DNA from: Corynebacterium kalinowskii
GTDB taxonomy: Bacteria > Actinomycetota > Actinomycetes > Mycobacteriales > Mycobacteriaceae
Reading direction: 5' to 3'
Length of the DNA: 64,000 nucleotides
NCBI RefSeq assembly: GCF_009734385.1
Contig: NZ_CP046452.1
Location: 2,418,001 to 2,482,000 of the forward strand
Below, piece by piece: positions 56,001 to 63,940 of the stretch. How positions within the stretch are numbered: the stretch's first letter is position 1; every line of letters begins with the position of its first letter. Both the position numbers and the translations under genes were made by a program. The notes below the pieces were generated by a model. That model saw only the letters and a program-made list of their open reading frames with translations. It had not been told where the DNA came from and ran no database searches.

Positions 56001-56683
56001 CGGGACACACCGCCCAAGACGCGGTCGTCGTGAATGATGCCGTCGCGGATTTCGATGCGGCGGTCCATCCAGTTCGCCACTTTCGCGTCGTGGGTCACCA
56101 TGATGAGCGTGGTACCGCGACCAGTGACCAGGGTGGTGAGCAGCTGCATCATCTCATGGCCGGTGGCCTGATCCAGGGCGCCGGTCGGTTCATCCGCGAA
56201 GATGACAGCAGGCTCGGTGACCAGGGCACGAGCCACGGCCACGCGCTGAGCCTGACCGCCGGACATGTTGGCGGGGCGCCGATGAGCCAGCTCAGATAAG
56301 CCCAGCTGCTCGAGCAGCCCCAAGGCACGCTTTCGGGCAGTGCCGCGGGACACTCCAGACAGCATTGCGGGCAGAGCGATGTTTTCCGCCGCGGTGAGCT
56401 CCGGCAGGAGCTGACCGTCTTGGAAGACGAAGCCAAAGGAGCGCAGGCGTAGGCGAGAGCGCGCAGCGTCACCGAGTTGGGCGATGTCAGTGCCGTCGAA
56501 AAGCACGGAGCCGCTGGTCGGACGCAGGACGCCCGACATGCAGTGCAGCAGGGTTGATTTGCCGGAGCCGGAAGGGCCCATGATGGCGACCTTCTCGCCG
56601 GCGGCGATGGTGAGGGAGATACCGGACAGGACGGGTGCGCCACCGTAGGACTTGGTGACGTCATGCAAAGTGAATTGTTCCAT
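55997..56683 (-). CDS. ABC transporter ATP-binding protein
   Basis: A 228-residue ATPase of the MacB/LolD type. Walker A is GPSGSGKSTLLH (about residues 39-50), the Q-loop VFQDGQLLPELTAAENIALP (about 91-110), the signature MSGGQAQRVAVARAL (about 140-154) and Walker B VIFADEPTGALD (about 160-171). ATG at 56683 with GAGGG just upstream; its last bases overlap the permease start. It supplies energy to the FtsX-like permease downstream. Confidence 0.9.
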   Translation of the reverse strand: MEQFTLHDVTKSYGGAPVLSGISLTIAAGEKVAIMGPSGSGKSTLLHCMSGVLRPTSGSVLFDGTDIAQLGDAARSRLRLRSFGFVFQDGQLLPELTAAENIALPAMLSGVSRGTARKRALGLLEQLGLSELAHRRPANMSGGQAQRVAVARALVTEPAVIFADEPTGALDQATGHEMMQLLTTLVTGRGTTLIMVTHDAKVANWMDRRIEIRDGIIHDDRVLGGVSR

Positions 56684-56794
56684 GGCCCTCATTTCAGTCG
56701 GTCGCGCCAATAAGCAACATGGTGCAGGCACTGATTTCCACGGTAGTGCTAGGGCTACTGTGCTTCACGGCGTAGGCCACTAGGCTTAGAGGTT

Positions 56795-57481
56795 ATGTGG
56801 TTCGGTCGTCGCAAAGCAGCAGGTGGGGAAGCGGAGGCTGTCGCTCGCATCGCGGAGCTCACCGCATCCCGGCGCGCGGTGGCGGACGCCTACGAGATTG
56901 AGCGGCGACGCATTGAGCGGGACTTGCATGACGGCGCACAGCAGTATTTGGTGGCGGCACTGATGAAGCTGGGGGAGGCCTCCCTCGATGCGACCGGGTC
57001 CGTTGCAGATCTCATTGAGGCGGCTCAGGCTGACGTCGCGCAGGGTTTGGAGTCACTGCGGGCGACGGTGCACGGGATTCATCCGCAGGTGCTGAGCGAT
57101 CGCGGCTTGGTTGCTGCGGTGTCTGCGCACCCGACGGCTCCGGCGGTGGTCGCCCCCTACCCGTTGCCGGAACTTTCACCTAGCGTGCTGGCAGCCGGGT
57201 ATTTCTTCGCGTCAGAAGCGCTCACCAATGCGGCCAAGTACGCCCCGAATGCACAGGTGTCGGTATTGCTGACGGCCGATGCGGATTTGCGGATTTCTGT
57301 GGTGGACGACGGCCCCGGCGGCGCTGTGATCAGGCCGAACGGCGGGCTAGCCGGAATGCGGGAGCGCCTCGAGGCCTTTGATGGCTCCCTAACGCTGTCG
57401 TCTCCCGTGGGCGGCCCTACCCGGGTCGTGGCCACTATTCCCTTGCTGCTTGACCGCGGCGAACCAGGAGTTGCCTCATGA
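56795..57481 (+). CDS. soluble histidine kinase, NarL-type (HisKA_3)
   Basis: A 228-residue kinase without membrane helices or a visible sensor domain. The phospho-acceptor is His45 in YEIERRRIERDLHDGAQQYL, the HisKA_3 motif, and the ATP-binding domain has ALTNAAKYAPNAQVS, DDGPGGA and GLAGMRERLEAF. Being cytosolic, it may read the state of the adjacent ABC transporter, as in several peptide-sensing modules. It overlaps its response regulator by four bases, and diverges from the ABC genes over about 110 bases. Confidence 0.85.
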   Translation: MWFGRRKAAGGEAEAVARIAELTASRRAVADAYEIERRRIERDLHDGAQQYLVAALMKLGEASLDATGSVADLIEAAQADVAQGLESLRATVHGIHPQVLSDRGLVAAVSAHPTAPAVVAPYPLPELSPSVLAAGYFFASEALTNAAKYAPNAQVSVLLTADADLRISVVDDGPGGAVIRPNGGLAGMRERLEAFDGSLTLSSPVGGPTRVVATIPLLLDRGEPGVAS

Positions 57482-58125
57482 ACATCGTGATCGCGGACGA
57501 TTCCGCACTGCTTCGCGAGGGCCTTGCCGGCCTGCTGGAGCGCCGTGGCCACACGGTCACCGGCCAGGCGGCCAGCGCCACCGAGCTGCTGCAGCTTTTC
57601 GACGCCCTCCCCACGCTTCCCGATGTCCTCATCACCGACGTTCGCATGCCGCCCAACATGGCCGACGATGGTATGAAAGCTGCGGTTTCATTGCGCGCAA
57701 ACTACCCAAGTCTCGCAATCATGGTGCTGTCCCAGTATGTGGCTCCCGCTTACGCTGTGGACCTCTTTGCTGGCGCGACCACGGCTGGGACGGGGTATTT
57801 ACTTAAAGATCGCGTGGCCGATGTCGCATCCTTTTTGCAGTCCCTAGACATCATTTCTCGCGGCGGCACGGTGATCGACCCAACCGTTGCTTCGGCACTG
57901 ATGTCAGCTGGGCGCTCTGGGCTAGGGGAGCTGACCCCGCGAGAAAAGGAGGTTCTGGAGCTCATGTCGCGCGGGCTCTCCAACTCCGAAATCGCCGCTT
58001 CGCTAGTAGTATCCGGGGCGGCGGTGGCGAAACACGTATCCAATATCTTCATGAAGCTGCGGCTCCCGCCAGAGGAAGAAAACCGCAGAGTTAAGGCGAT
58101 CTTGGAGTATCTGACGGCACTGTAG
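57478..58125 (+). CDS. NarL/LuxR-family response regulator
   Basis: A 215-residue regulator with receiver (Asp-Asp at 7-8, phosphoacceptor Asp54 in ITDVRMPP, Lys in GYLLKDRVADV) and a C-terminal LuxR-type helix-turn-helix (about 150-200, LTPREKEVLELMSRGLSNSEIAASLVVSGAAVAKHVSNI). The ATG overlaps the kinase stop (ATGA). The likely target is the divergent ABC promoter, but no site is evident. Confidence 0.88.
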   Translation: MNIVIADDSALLREGLAGLLERRGHTVTGQAASATELLQLFDALPTLPDVLITDVRMPPNMADDGMKAAVSLRANYPSLAIMVLSQYVAPAYAVDLFAGATTAGTGYLLKDRVADVASFLQSLDIISRGGTVIDPTVASALMSAGRSGLGELTPREKEVLELMSRGLSNSEIAASLVVSGAAVAKHVSNIFMKLRLPPEEENRRVKAILEYLTAL

Positions 58126-58139
58126 GCATCGATCCCCGA

Positions 58140-58155
58140 TGTTTCACGTGAAACC
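58140..58155. promoter_or_regulatory. parS: parS site (ParB-binding)
   Basis: TGTTTCACGTGAAACC matches the parS consensus TGTTTCACGTGAAACA at 15 of 16 positions. It lies in the short gap between two convergent genes, a neutral place. Confidence 0.85.
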
Positions 58156-58158
58156 TAG

Positions 58159-58650
58159 CTACACAGGCTGCTCCATATCCAACTCATCGAAACCCGAGGT
58201 AGGCAGCTCAGTGATATCGCTGACCCAGGAAGCACGAATCACCGGCAGCGTCGCCTGCAGCTGCACGGCTGGATCCGGAATCAGGGGCGGAGTGGGAGCC
58301 CGCCAGGGCCGGTAGGGGAAGAGCGCCTCACACCACGGCCCATACTCGCTGAGCAGCACGAGATCGCGCGGCGCAGTGAAGGTAATAGTGGCATAGCCTT
58401 TGGGTAGGTCATATTCCTCGTTGAGCAGCATGGTGGCGTCGATAAGCGCGAGCGGACCGTACCACGCCCAGATCGGCGGGTTGCCAGCGCAATCAATCCC
58501 GGCGCGCGCCATCTCACTCACCATGTCTCGGTAAGCGGGATCATAACTGACCGACAAGATCTGCGCCCAGCTGCCCCGCAGCTCGCCCGTGGCTTCAAGT
58601 GTGCGCACGCGGGTAAGCGGCTGGAAAGTTTTGAGCTGGATGCGGTCCAT
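58159..58650 (-). CDS. hypothetical protein, possibly DUF3841-like
   Basis: A 163-residue soluble protein with a Trp/Tyr-rich middle (PPIWAWYGPLALIDATMLLN, about residues 50-69) and YATITFTAPRDLVLLSEYGPWCEALFPYRPW. The layout (N-terminal IQLKTFQPLTRV, an aromatic-rich block with a W-x-W-Y element) faintly resembles DUF3841 proteins of unknown function, but I am not sure. The start at 58650 is divergent from the ArsR regulator over 20 bases, which suggests that regulator may control it. Confidence 0.55.
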   Translation of the reverse strand: MDRIQLKTFQPLTRVRTLEATGELRGSWAQILSVSYDPAYRDMVSEMARAGIDCAGNPPIWAWYGPLALIDATMLLNEEYDLPKGYATITFTAPRDLVLLSEYGPWCEALFPYRPWRAPTPPLIPDPAVQLQATLPVIRASWVSDITELPTSGFDELDMEQPV

Positions 58651-58669
58651 GACAACTAGACTATGGGAT

Positions 58670-58966
58670 ATGGACGACTTGCTACACCTCGGCGACGAAT
58701 GGGCCCCGCTGTTCAAGCTCCTCGGCGACCCGACCCGACTGAAGCTGCTGCTCGCGATGCATTACCGAGGCCCAGCTGAAGCAACAGTCTCCGAGCTGGC
58801 CGAACTCACCGGCATCAAGACGGCCACCGCCTCAGCCGCGCTGAAGAACATGGAGGCTGCTGGCGTGATCAGCCCGGTACGTGACGGTAGGGAAGTGCGC
58901 CACCGCCTGGTAGATGATCGCATCCACGAACTCTTGCACCATTTGGGTGGCGGGCACGCCCACTAG
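58670..58966 (+). CDS. ArsR-family transcriptional regulator
   Basis: A 98-residue winged-helix repressor: DEWAPLFKLLGDPTRLKLLL, then ATVSELAELTGIKTATASAALKNMEAAGVISPVRDGREVRHRLVDDR, the ArsR fold. The C-terminus HLGGGHAH is His-rich and could bind a metal ion such as zinc, nickel or copper; the N-terminal part has no Cys pair. Start at 58670 is chosen because the earlier ATG (58649) overlaps the divergent gene's start; MTTRLWDMDD would be the longer form. The bound metal is a guess. Confidence 0.8.
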   Translation: MDDLLHLGDEWAPLFKLLGDPTRLKLLLAMHYRGPAEATVSELAELTGIKTATASAALKNMEAAGVISPVRDGREVRHRLVDDRIHELLHHLGGGHAH

Positions 58967-58972
58967 CCACAG

Positions 58973-59016
58973 AAAAAGCCCCGGCCTCCACGAGAGTGAA
59001 GAACCGGGGCTTGTTT
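58973..59016. terminator. bidirectional terminator between the ArsR regulator and the symporter
   Basis: AGCCCCGG (58977-58984) and CCGGGGCT (59004-59011) are perfect eight-base arms with a short loop. An A-run lies on the left and UUGUUU on the right, so both convergent genes can end here. Confidence 0.85.
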
Positions 59017-59025
59017 AAAGCGCGG

Positions 59026-60249
59026 CTACTTGCCGAAGACCTCTTCAACGAGCTCTTCGTCGCCTTGTGTCGTCGCGGAGCGATCCAAGGATCCACCAGC
59101 AAACTTGTTGACCATCATCGCGATGGCACCGTCACCGGTGACGTTACAAGCGGTACCGAAGGAGTCGATGGCGATGTACGCGGCGATCATGAGGGCGATC
59201 TGACCGTCGTCGAAGCCCAAGTTAGTCTGCAGCAGGCCAACCGCGGCCATGATGGCACCACCCGGGACGCCAGGGGCTGCGACCATCATGATGCCCAGCA
59301 GGAAGATGAAGCCGAACATTTGCGCTGGTGGCATGTCCATGCCGTTCATCCACATGATGGAGAAGGCGAACAGGCCGATCTTCATCATGGAGCCGGAGAG
59401 GTGGATGGTGGCGCACAGTGGGATCACGAAGCCCGCAACGGCCTCGGAGACACCATTCTTCAAGGTGGAGGCGTAGGTGACCGGAATGGTGGCTGCGGAG
59501 GACGAGGTGCCGAGCGCGGTGCCGTACGCAGGGAGCATGTTCTTGAGCGAGGTGAAAGGGTTGCGGCCGGAAATTGCGCCAGCAAGCAGGAACTGCAGGA
59601 GCAGCACGATCCAGGTCATGATGGTCGCGAGGATCAGTACTTTTCCGAAAGCAGTGAGCGTGAGCATCAGGTTGCCGTTCATACCCATCGACAGGAACAT
59701 GCCGAAGATGAAGACCGGCAGGAGCGGAATCACGAACTTGGCGATCACCTTCATGATCACCTCGTTCAGCTCGTCAGCCGCCGCGAAGAGCGTGTCAGAC
59801 TTGACTGCTGTCATGCCCAGACCGACGGTGAAAGCCAGCAGCAGCGCCGCCATGACCTCCATCGGGGCCGGCATCTCTACCTCGAAGAATGGGGTGAGGG
59901 CTGTAGCATCAATGTCGGCTGCTTCCACCATGGACTGGCCCTTGAGGAGCCACGGGTAGACGGTTACTGCAACCAGGTACGCGAGCGAACCGGAGATGAT
60001 GGTGGATGCGTAGGCGATGCCGGTGGTGACGCCGAGCCACTTGCCAGCACCCTTGCCCAATGAGGCAATTGCTGGCGTGATCAGGGCGAAGATCAGGATC
60101 GGCACGAAGAAGCCGAGGAAGTTGCCGAACAAGCCGTTGAACGTGACAAACACACGCGCCAGCCAGTCCGGGAAGAAGAAGCTGCATACGATGCCCAGGA
60201 TGATGGCAACGATTACTTTGAACAGCAGGGATTCTGTAAATTTCTGCAT
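59026..60249 (-). CDS. dicarboxylate/amino acid:cation symporter (SstT/GltP family)
   Basis: A 407-residue sodium or proton symporter of the DAACS family with about eight helices and two re-entrant loops. The loops are visible as TALGTSSSAATIPVTYAS (about 255-272, the Ser-rich HP1) and GVPGGAIMAAVGLL (HP2), with the substrate-binding NVTGDGAIAMMVNKFAGG near the C-terminus. Likely substrates are dicarboxylates, glutamate or serine/threonine; the family does not settle this. The ATG at 60249 is chosen; a longer frame upstream overlaps the divergent SdpI gene's promoter. Confidence 0.87.
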   Translation of the reverse strand: MQKFTESLLFKVIVAIILGIVCSFFFPDWLARVFVTFNGLFGNFLGFFVPILIFALITPAIASLGKGAGKWLGVTTGIAYASTIISGSLAYLVAVTVYPWLLKGQSMVEAADIDATALTPFFEVEMPAPMEVMAALLLAFTVGLGMTAVKSDTLFAAADELNEVIMKVIAKFVIPLLPVFIFGMFLSMGMNGNLMLTLTAFGKVLILATIMTWIVLLLQFLLAGAISGRNPFTSLKNMLPAYGTALGTSSSAATIPVTYASTLKNGVSEAVAGFVIPLCATIHLSGSMMKIGLFAFSIMWMNGMDMPPAQMFGFIFLLGIMMVAAPGVPGGAIMAAVGLLQTNLGFDDGQIALMIAAYIAIDSFGTACNVTGDGAIAMMVNKFAGGSLDRSATTQGDEELVEEVFGK

Positions 60250-60331
60250 GGGGGTACCTTTCTGTAAGTCCCCTAAATTATGCACGACCTCGGAAAATAT
60301 AAAAAGCCACGAGGGCTCTAAGATGTAAGTC

Positions 60332-60769
60332 ATGACAATTCTTTCCATCGTGGTCCTCATCCTGGCAGCTGCCCTGTTGGTAGTCGGTGGCCTGGCCACC
60401 GCCCGTCGACTCCCCGGCAATCCGCTGATCGGCTTGAAGGTGCCGGAGGTGCGTAAGTCTAAGGAAGCTTGGGACGTTTCCCACGCGGTTGCTGGCCCAA
60501 TGTGGGTGGCCGCCGGCGTATCTCTGCTGTTCGGCGGACTCGTTGGCCTGCGCTTATCGACGCTCCTCGCCCTTATCTTCCTCGCCCTCACCATTTTCGT
60601 AGCCGCTGTTTTCCTGGGCATCGGCGCGAACAACGGTGCCAAGGCCGCTCACTTGATGGACCGCCAGCACAAGGACGAAGGCTGTGGCGAGGACTGCAAC
60701 TGTGGTTCTGAAGAGCCGAAGCCAGAGGTCGATGTAGCAGCGCTGCGCAAGGCGATGAACCAGCGATGA
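60332..60769 (+). CDS. SdpI-family membrane protein
   Basis: A 145-residue membrane protein with three helices (about 3-20, 52-70 and 77-98) and the SdpI signature RLPGNPLIGLKVPEVRKSKEAWDVSHAVAGPMW (about 26-58). SdpI gives immunity to the SdpC toxin in Bacillus; distant actinobacterial homologues have unknown roles. The cytosolic tail (about 110-125) holds CGEDCNCG, a Cys-rich stretch that may bind metal or a cofactor and is unusual for the family. Its stop overlaps the Nudix start by four bases. Confidence 0.83.
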   Translation: MTILSIVVLILAAALLVVGGLATARRLPGNPLIGLKVPEVRKSKEAWDVSHAVAGPMWVAAGVSLLFGGLVGLRLSTLLALIFLALTIFVAAVFLGIGANNGAKAAHLMDRQHKDEGCGEDCNCGSEEPKPEVDVAALRKAMNQR

Positions 60770-61236
60770 CACCCGAGTTCATCCTCGATCTTCGCAAGAA
60801 GATCGGCCATACCGAGCTATGGTTGCCGGGCGTGACTGCAATCATTCTCAAAGGCGACGAGGTCCTCCTGGTCAAGCGTTCGGACAATGGCGAGTGGACC
60901 CCAGTGACGGGGATCTGCGATCCCCGCGAGGAGCCGCATGTAACCGCTGTTCGCGAGGCCAAGGAGGAGACGGGGCTGGAGGTAGCCGTCGAAAAGCTCT
61001 TGTGGGTGCAGGCGGTGGGCCCGGTGGAGTACCCCAACGGCGACGTGACCTCATACGTCGACACTGCGTTCGTGTGTCGCCCCACAGCAGACACCGATCC
61101 ATACCCAGCCGACGATGAATCAACCGACGTGGCATGGTTTCACGTGAAACATTTACCCCCGATGCAACCTAGGTTTTCGCACCTTATTCAGGCTGCGAGG
61201 GAGGGAATTTCGGGATTCGGTTCCCAAAACTCCTAA
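60766..61236 (+). CDS. Nudix hydrolase
   Basis: A 156-residue pyrophosphatase with a complete Nudix box: GICDPREEPHVTAVREAKEETGLE (GX5EX7REUXEEXGU, about residues 49-72). These enzymes clean up or salvage nucleoside diphosphate derivatives; the substrate is not evident. It overlaps the SdpI gene by four bases. A parS site is embedded in its coding sequence near residues 124-129 (WFHVKH). Starts with ATG 60766; promoter and leader of the trp operon follow 21 bases after its stop. Confidence 0.88.
   Translation: MTPEFILDLRKKIGHTELWLPGVTAIILKGDEVLLVKRSDNGEWTPVTGICDPREEPHVTAVREAKEETGLEVAVEKLLWVQAVGPVEYPNGDVTSYVDTAFVCRPTADTDPYPADDESTDVAWFHVKHLPPMQPRFSHLIQAAREGISGFGSQNS
61136..61151. promoter_or_regulatory. 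parS: parS site inside the Nudix gene
   Basis: GGTTTCACGTGAAACA matches the parS consensus at 15 of 16 bases (first base G for T). It lies in the Nudix coding region and encodes FHVKH. Confidence 0.8.
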
Positions 61237-61256
61237 CATAGTGTTACTCTAGCCAC

Positions 61257-61295
61257 ATGACTTTTTCTCGCGTGAACTTCTGGTGGTGGCCCTAG
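61257..61295 (+). CDS. trpL: trp operon leader peptide
   Basis: A 12-residue ORF, MTFSRVNFWWWP, with three consecutive Trp codons (61281-61289) near its end, the hallmark of a trp attenuation leader. When charged tRNA-Trp is scarce, the ribosome stalls on these codons and lets the antiterminator form. The following RNA contains the alternative stems described in the attenuator entry. Confidence 0.9.
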   Translation: MTFSRVNFWWWP

Positions 61296-61297
61296 CA

Positions 61298-61359
61298 GCG
61301 GGCCCCCTCATTCACGCACGAAAAATCGGCCCGCACCGCACAGGTAGCGGGCCACTTTT
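61298..61359 (+). terminator. trp attenuator
   Basis: Segments 2 (GCGGGCC, 61298-61304), 3 (GGCCCGC, 61328-61334) and 4 (GCGGGCC, 61347-61353) compete: 3:4 makes a terminator stem followed by ACUUUUA, while 2:3 makes an antiterminator. Segment 2 starts three bases after the leader stop, so a ribosome finishing the peptide masks it and favours termination; stalling at the Trp codons exposes it. Confidence 0.85.
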
Positions 61360-61403
61360 ATGTCTGTCTACCTGGAACAACAAATCTAAGGAGACAAGAC
61401 ACA

Positions 61404-62615
61404 ATGCGCAAGACCCTGCTTCCCGCCTACTTCGGACAGTTCGGTGGCCAGTACGTTCCCGAGGAACTCTTACCGGTACTAGACGAGCTTGAGAAGGCCT
61501 ACGTCGATGCCATGGCGGATCCGACGTTCCGCCAGGAACTGAACGACCTTTACACCAACTACCTCGGCCGTCCGACCCCGATCACGGAAACGAAGAACCT
61601 TACCTTTCCCAACGCCCGCATCTTCTTAAAGCGCGAGGACCTCGTGCACGGCGGCGCACACAAGGGCAACCAGGTGGTGGCCCAGGCACTGCTCGCTCAA
61701 CGACTCGGCAAGACCCGCCTCATCGCCGAGACGGGAGCTGGGCAGCACGGCACCGCTACCGCCATGGTCGCCGCCCTCTTCGGCATGGAGTGCACGATTT
61801 ACATGGGAGCCAAGGATGTTGCTCGCCAACAACCGAACGTCTACCGCATGCGCCTGATGGGCGCCGAGGTGGTGTCAGTGGAGGAGAATGGCAACGGCCT
61901 GGGCAACGCGATTGATGTGGCCCTGCAGGACTGGGTCGATTCCTACGAAACCACCCATTACCTGCTCGGCACTGCAGCTGGCCCGCACCCGTTCCCGACC
62001 ATCGTGAAGGAATTCCAGGCCGTCATTTCCCGCGAATCCAAGCCGCAGATGATCGAGCGCACAGGCAAGCTACCGGACGTGGTGGTGGCTGCTGTCGGCG
62101 GTGGTTCCAACGCGATCGGTGCCTTCGCGGACTACCTCGGCGACGAAGAAGTGCGACTCATCGGCGTCGAACCCGCAGGTGAGGGCCTTGATACCCCGCG
62201 TCACGGTGCCCCGCTGAACCGTGGCACCATCGGCATCCTGCACGGCTCGAAGTCCTACGCCATGCTTCACGACGACGGCTCGGTCGGCGTCTCCCACTCC
62301 ATCTCCGCTGGCCTCGACTACCCGGGCGTCGGACCAGAACACGCATACCTCATGGACTCCGGTCGCGCCCAGTACGTTGGCATAACCGATGCCGAGGCCC
62401 TCGAGGCGTTGCAGCTGTTGGCCCGCAAGGAAGGCATCATCCCAGCCCTCGAGTCCTCGCACGCGCTTGCCTATGCGCTCAAACTTGCCGAGAACGCGAC
62501 CGAGCCAATCAACATCCTGGTGAACCTGTCTGGTCGTGGCGACAAAGATGTCGATTATGTTCGCACCATCCTCGAAAGCAACGGGGTGGACGAGGCGATT
62601 GCGAAGCTATCATGA
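61404..62615 (+). CDS. trpB: tryptophan synthase beta subunit
   Basis: A PLP enzyme that condenses indole with serine, 403 residues. The PLP-binding lysine is in [20 protein letters not shown] (about residues 77-96), followed by [19 protein letters not shown] and the [10 protein letters not shown] phosphate-binding loop (about 229-238). The HGGAHKxNQV form and [22 protein letters not shown] resemble enteric TrpB far more than the HTGAHKINN form typical of most bacteria. It is the first gene after the attenuator, ahead of trpE, whereas trpB is usually near the end of the operon. AAGGAG precedes the ATG; stop overlaps trpE by four bases. Confidence 0.94.
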   Translation: MRKTLLPAYFGQFGGQYVPEELLPVLDELEKAYVDAMADPTFRQELNDLYTNYLGRPTPITETKNLTFPNARIFLKREDLVHGGAHKGNQVVAQALLAQRLGKTRLIAETGAGQHGTATAMVAALFGMECTIYMGAKDVARQQPNVYRMRLMGAEVVSVEENGNGLGNAIDVALQDWVDSYETTHYLLGTAAGPHPFPTIVKEFQAVISRESKPQMIERTGKLPDVVVAAVGGGSNAIGAFADYLGDEEVRLIGVEPAGEGLDTPRHGAPLNRGTIGILHGSKSYAMLHDDGSVGVSHSISAGLDYPGVGPEHAYLMDSGRAQYVGITDAEALEALQLLARKEGIIPALESSHALAYALKLAENATEPINILVNLSGRGDKDVDYVRTILESNGVDEAIAKLS

Positions 62616-63940
62616 TCTCCGCCGCTGACATCTACGCCAAGTACCGCGGGCCAAATACGGCGCTGCTCGAATCCGCTGACCTACACAAGAACCCGGTGAA
62701 GTCTCTTGCGATCCTCAAGGCGAAGGCAAAGCTGACGTGTGTCGGGGACACCGTCACCGTGCAGGTCCTGAGTCCGGCAGGGGAGAGCATCGCCGCATTC
62801 TTGGACAATGAGCTGCAGCAATACGGTACCGGGGGCGTCTATACTTTCCCGCGGTCCAGCGCATTGGATGAGCGGGACCGGCTGAAGGAGCCAAGCTCGC
62901 TGCTGCCATTGAAACTCCTGGAGTTTGACGAGCTACTCATCGGTGGCTTCGCCTTCGACTACCTGGAGTCCTTCGAAGATCTCCCGCCCGTAGCCGAGGG
63001 ATTGAACACTTTCCCGGACTACGAGTTCTTGGTTTCCGAGATTTCACTTCACATCGATCACGCCACCAACAGCGTTGAGTTTCGCGGGGGCCAACCGCAG
63101 GAAACTTCCCATGTTTCACGTGAAACATCGGTTAAGTTGCCGCCCGAAGTCTCGGACTCGGAATTCGAAGACTGGGTTCGCCAGCTGCAGGGCAACATCC
63201 ACTCCGGCGACATCTACCAGGCCGTCCCTTCACGCGCCTTCGTTCGCCCGTGCACCGACGCTTTCGCGGCTTATCTCCGCCTGAAGGAATCCAATCCAAG
63301 TCCCTATCTCTTCTACATTGAAGGCGAAGACTACGAACTCTTCGGAGCCAGCCCGGAATCCTCACTGAAGTACGATCCATCCAACCGACAGATCGAGCTC
63401 TATCCGATCGCGGGGACCCAGCCTCGTGGCGCGACCCCAGAGCAGGACGAGCGCTTGGAACTCCTCCTGCGCACTGACGCGAAGGAAATTGCGGAGCACA
63501 CGATGCTCGTAGACCTCGCCCGCAACGACCTCGCCCGTGTTTGCACTAACCGTCAAGTGACGAAACTCATGGGTGTAGATAAGTACTCCCGAGTTATGCA
63601 CTTAGTGTCACAAGTTACCGGAACTTTGGCCCCAGATCTGGATGCTTTGGATGCCTACCGTGCCTGCATGAACATGGGCACACTCACCGGAGCCCCGAAG
63701 ATCCGCGCCACCGAACTCATTCGCGGACTCGAACTGGCTCGGCGGGGAAGCTACGGCGGCGCCGTCGGCTACCTACACCAGGGCGTGATGGACACCTGCA
63801 TTGTCATCCGCTCCGCATTTGTCAAGGATGGGATCGCCATCGTCCAAGCGGGAGCTGGCGTTGTCCGCGATAGCATTCCGGCCAGTGAAGCAGCCGAAAC
63901 AAAACACAAGGCAAAAGCAGTATTGGAGGCACTCCAATGA
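62612..63940 (+). CDS. trpE: anthranilate synthase component I
   Basis: Makes anthranilate from chorismate with TrpG-derived ammonia; 442 residues. The tryptophan feedback site [10 protein letters not shown] is at residues 19-28. The chorismate-binding domain has [53 protein letters not shown] and [11 protein letters not shown]. The form resembles enteric TrpE, but it is about 80 residues shorter, mostly in the N-terminal regulatory half. A perfect parS sequence inside the gene encodes HVSRET (about residues 168-173). Its stop overlaps trpG by four bases. Confidence 0.94.
   Translation: MISAADIYAKYRGPNTALLESADLHKNPVKSLAILKAKAKLTCVGDTVTVQVLSPAGESIAAFLDNELQQYGTGGVYTFPRSSALDERDRLKEPSSLLPLKLLEFDELLIGGFAFDYLESFEDLPPVAEGLNTFPDYEFLVSEISLHIDHATNSVEFRGGQPQETSHVSRETSVKLPPEVSDSEFEDWVRQLQGNIHSGDIYQAVPSRAFVRPCTDAFAAYLRLKESNPSPYLFYIEGEDYELFGASPESSLKYDPSNRQIELYPIAGTQPRGATPEQDERLELLLRTDAKEIAEHTMLVDLARNDLARVCTNRQVTKLMGVDKYSRVMHLVSQVTGTLAPDLDALDAYRACMNMGTLTGAPKIRATELIRGLELARRGSYGGAVGYLHQGVMDTCIVIRSAFVKDGIAIVQAGAGVVRDSIPASEAAETKHKAKAVLEALQ
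63112..63127. promoter_or_regulatory. parS: perfect parS site inside trpE
   Basis: TGTTTCACGTGAAACA is identical to the 16-bp parS consensus. It sits in the middle of the trpE coding sequence, in a linker between the regulatory and catalytic parts. Confidence 0.93.

Noticed and set aside
58996..60063. Plus-strand open frame of 355 codons over the symporter
   Set aside because: Antisense shadow; composition (very rich in His, Asp, Glu, Arg) is typical of a reverse reading of membrane helices.
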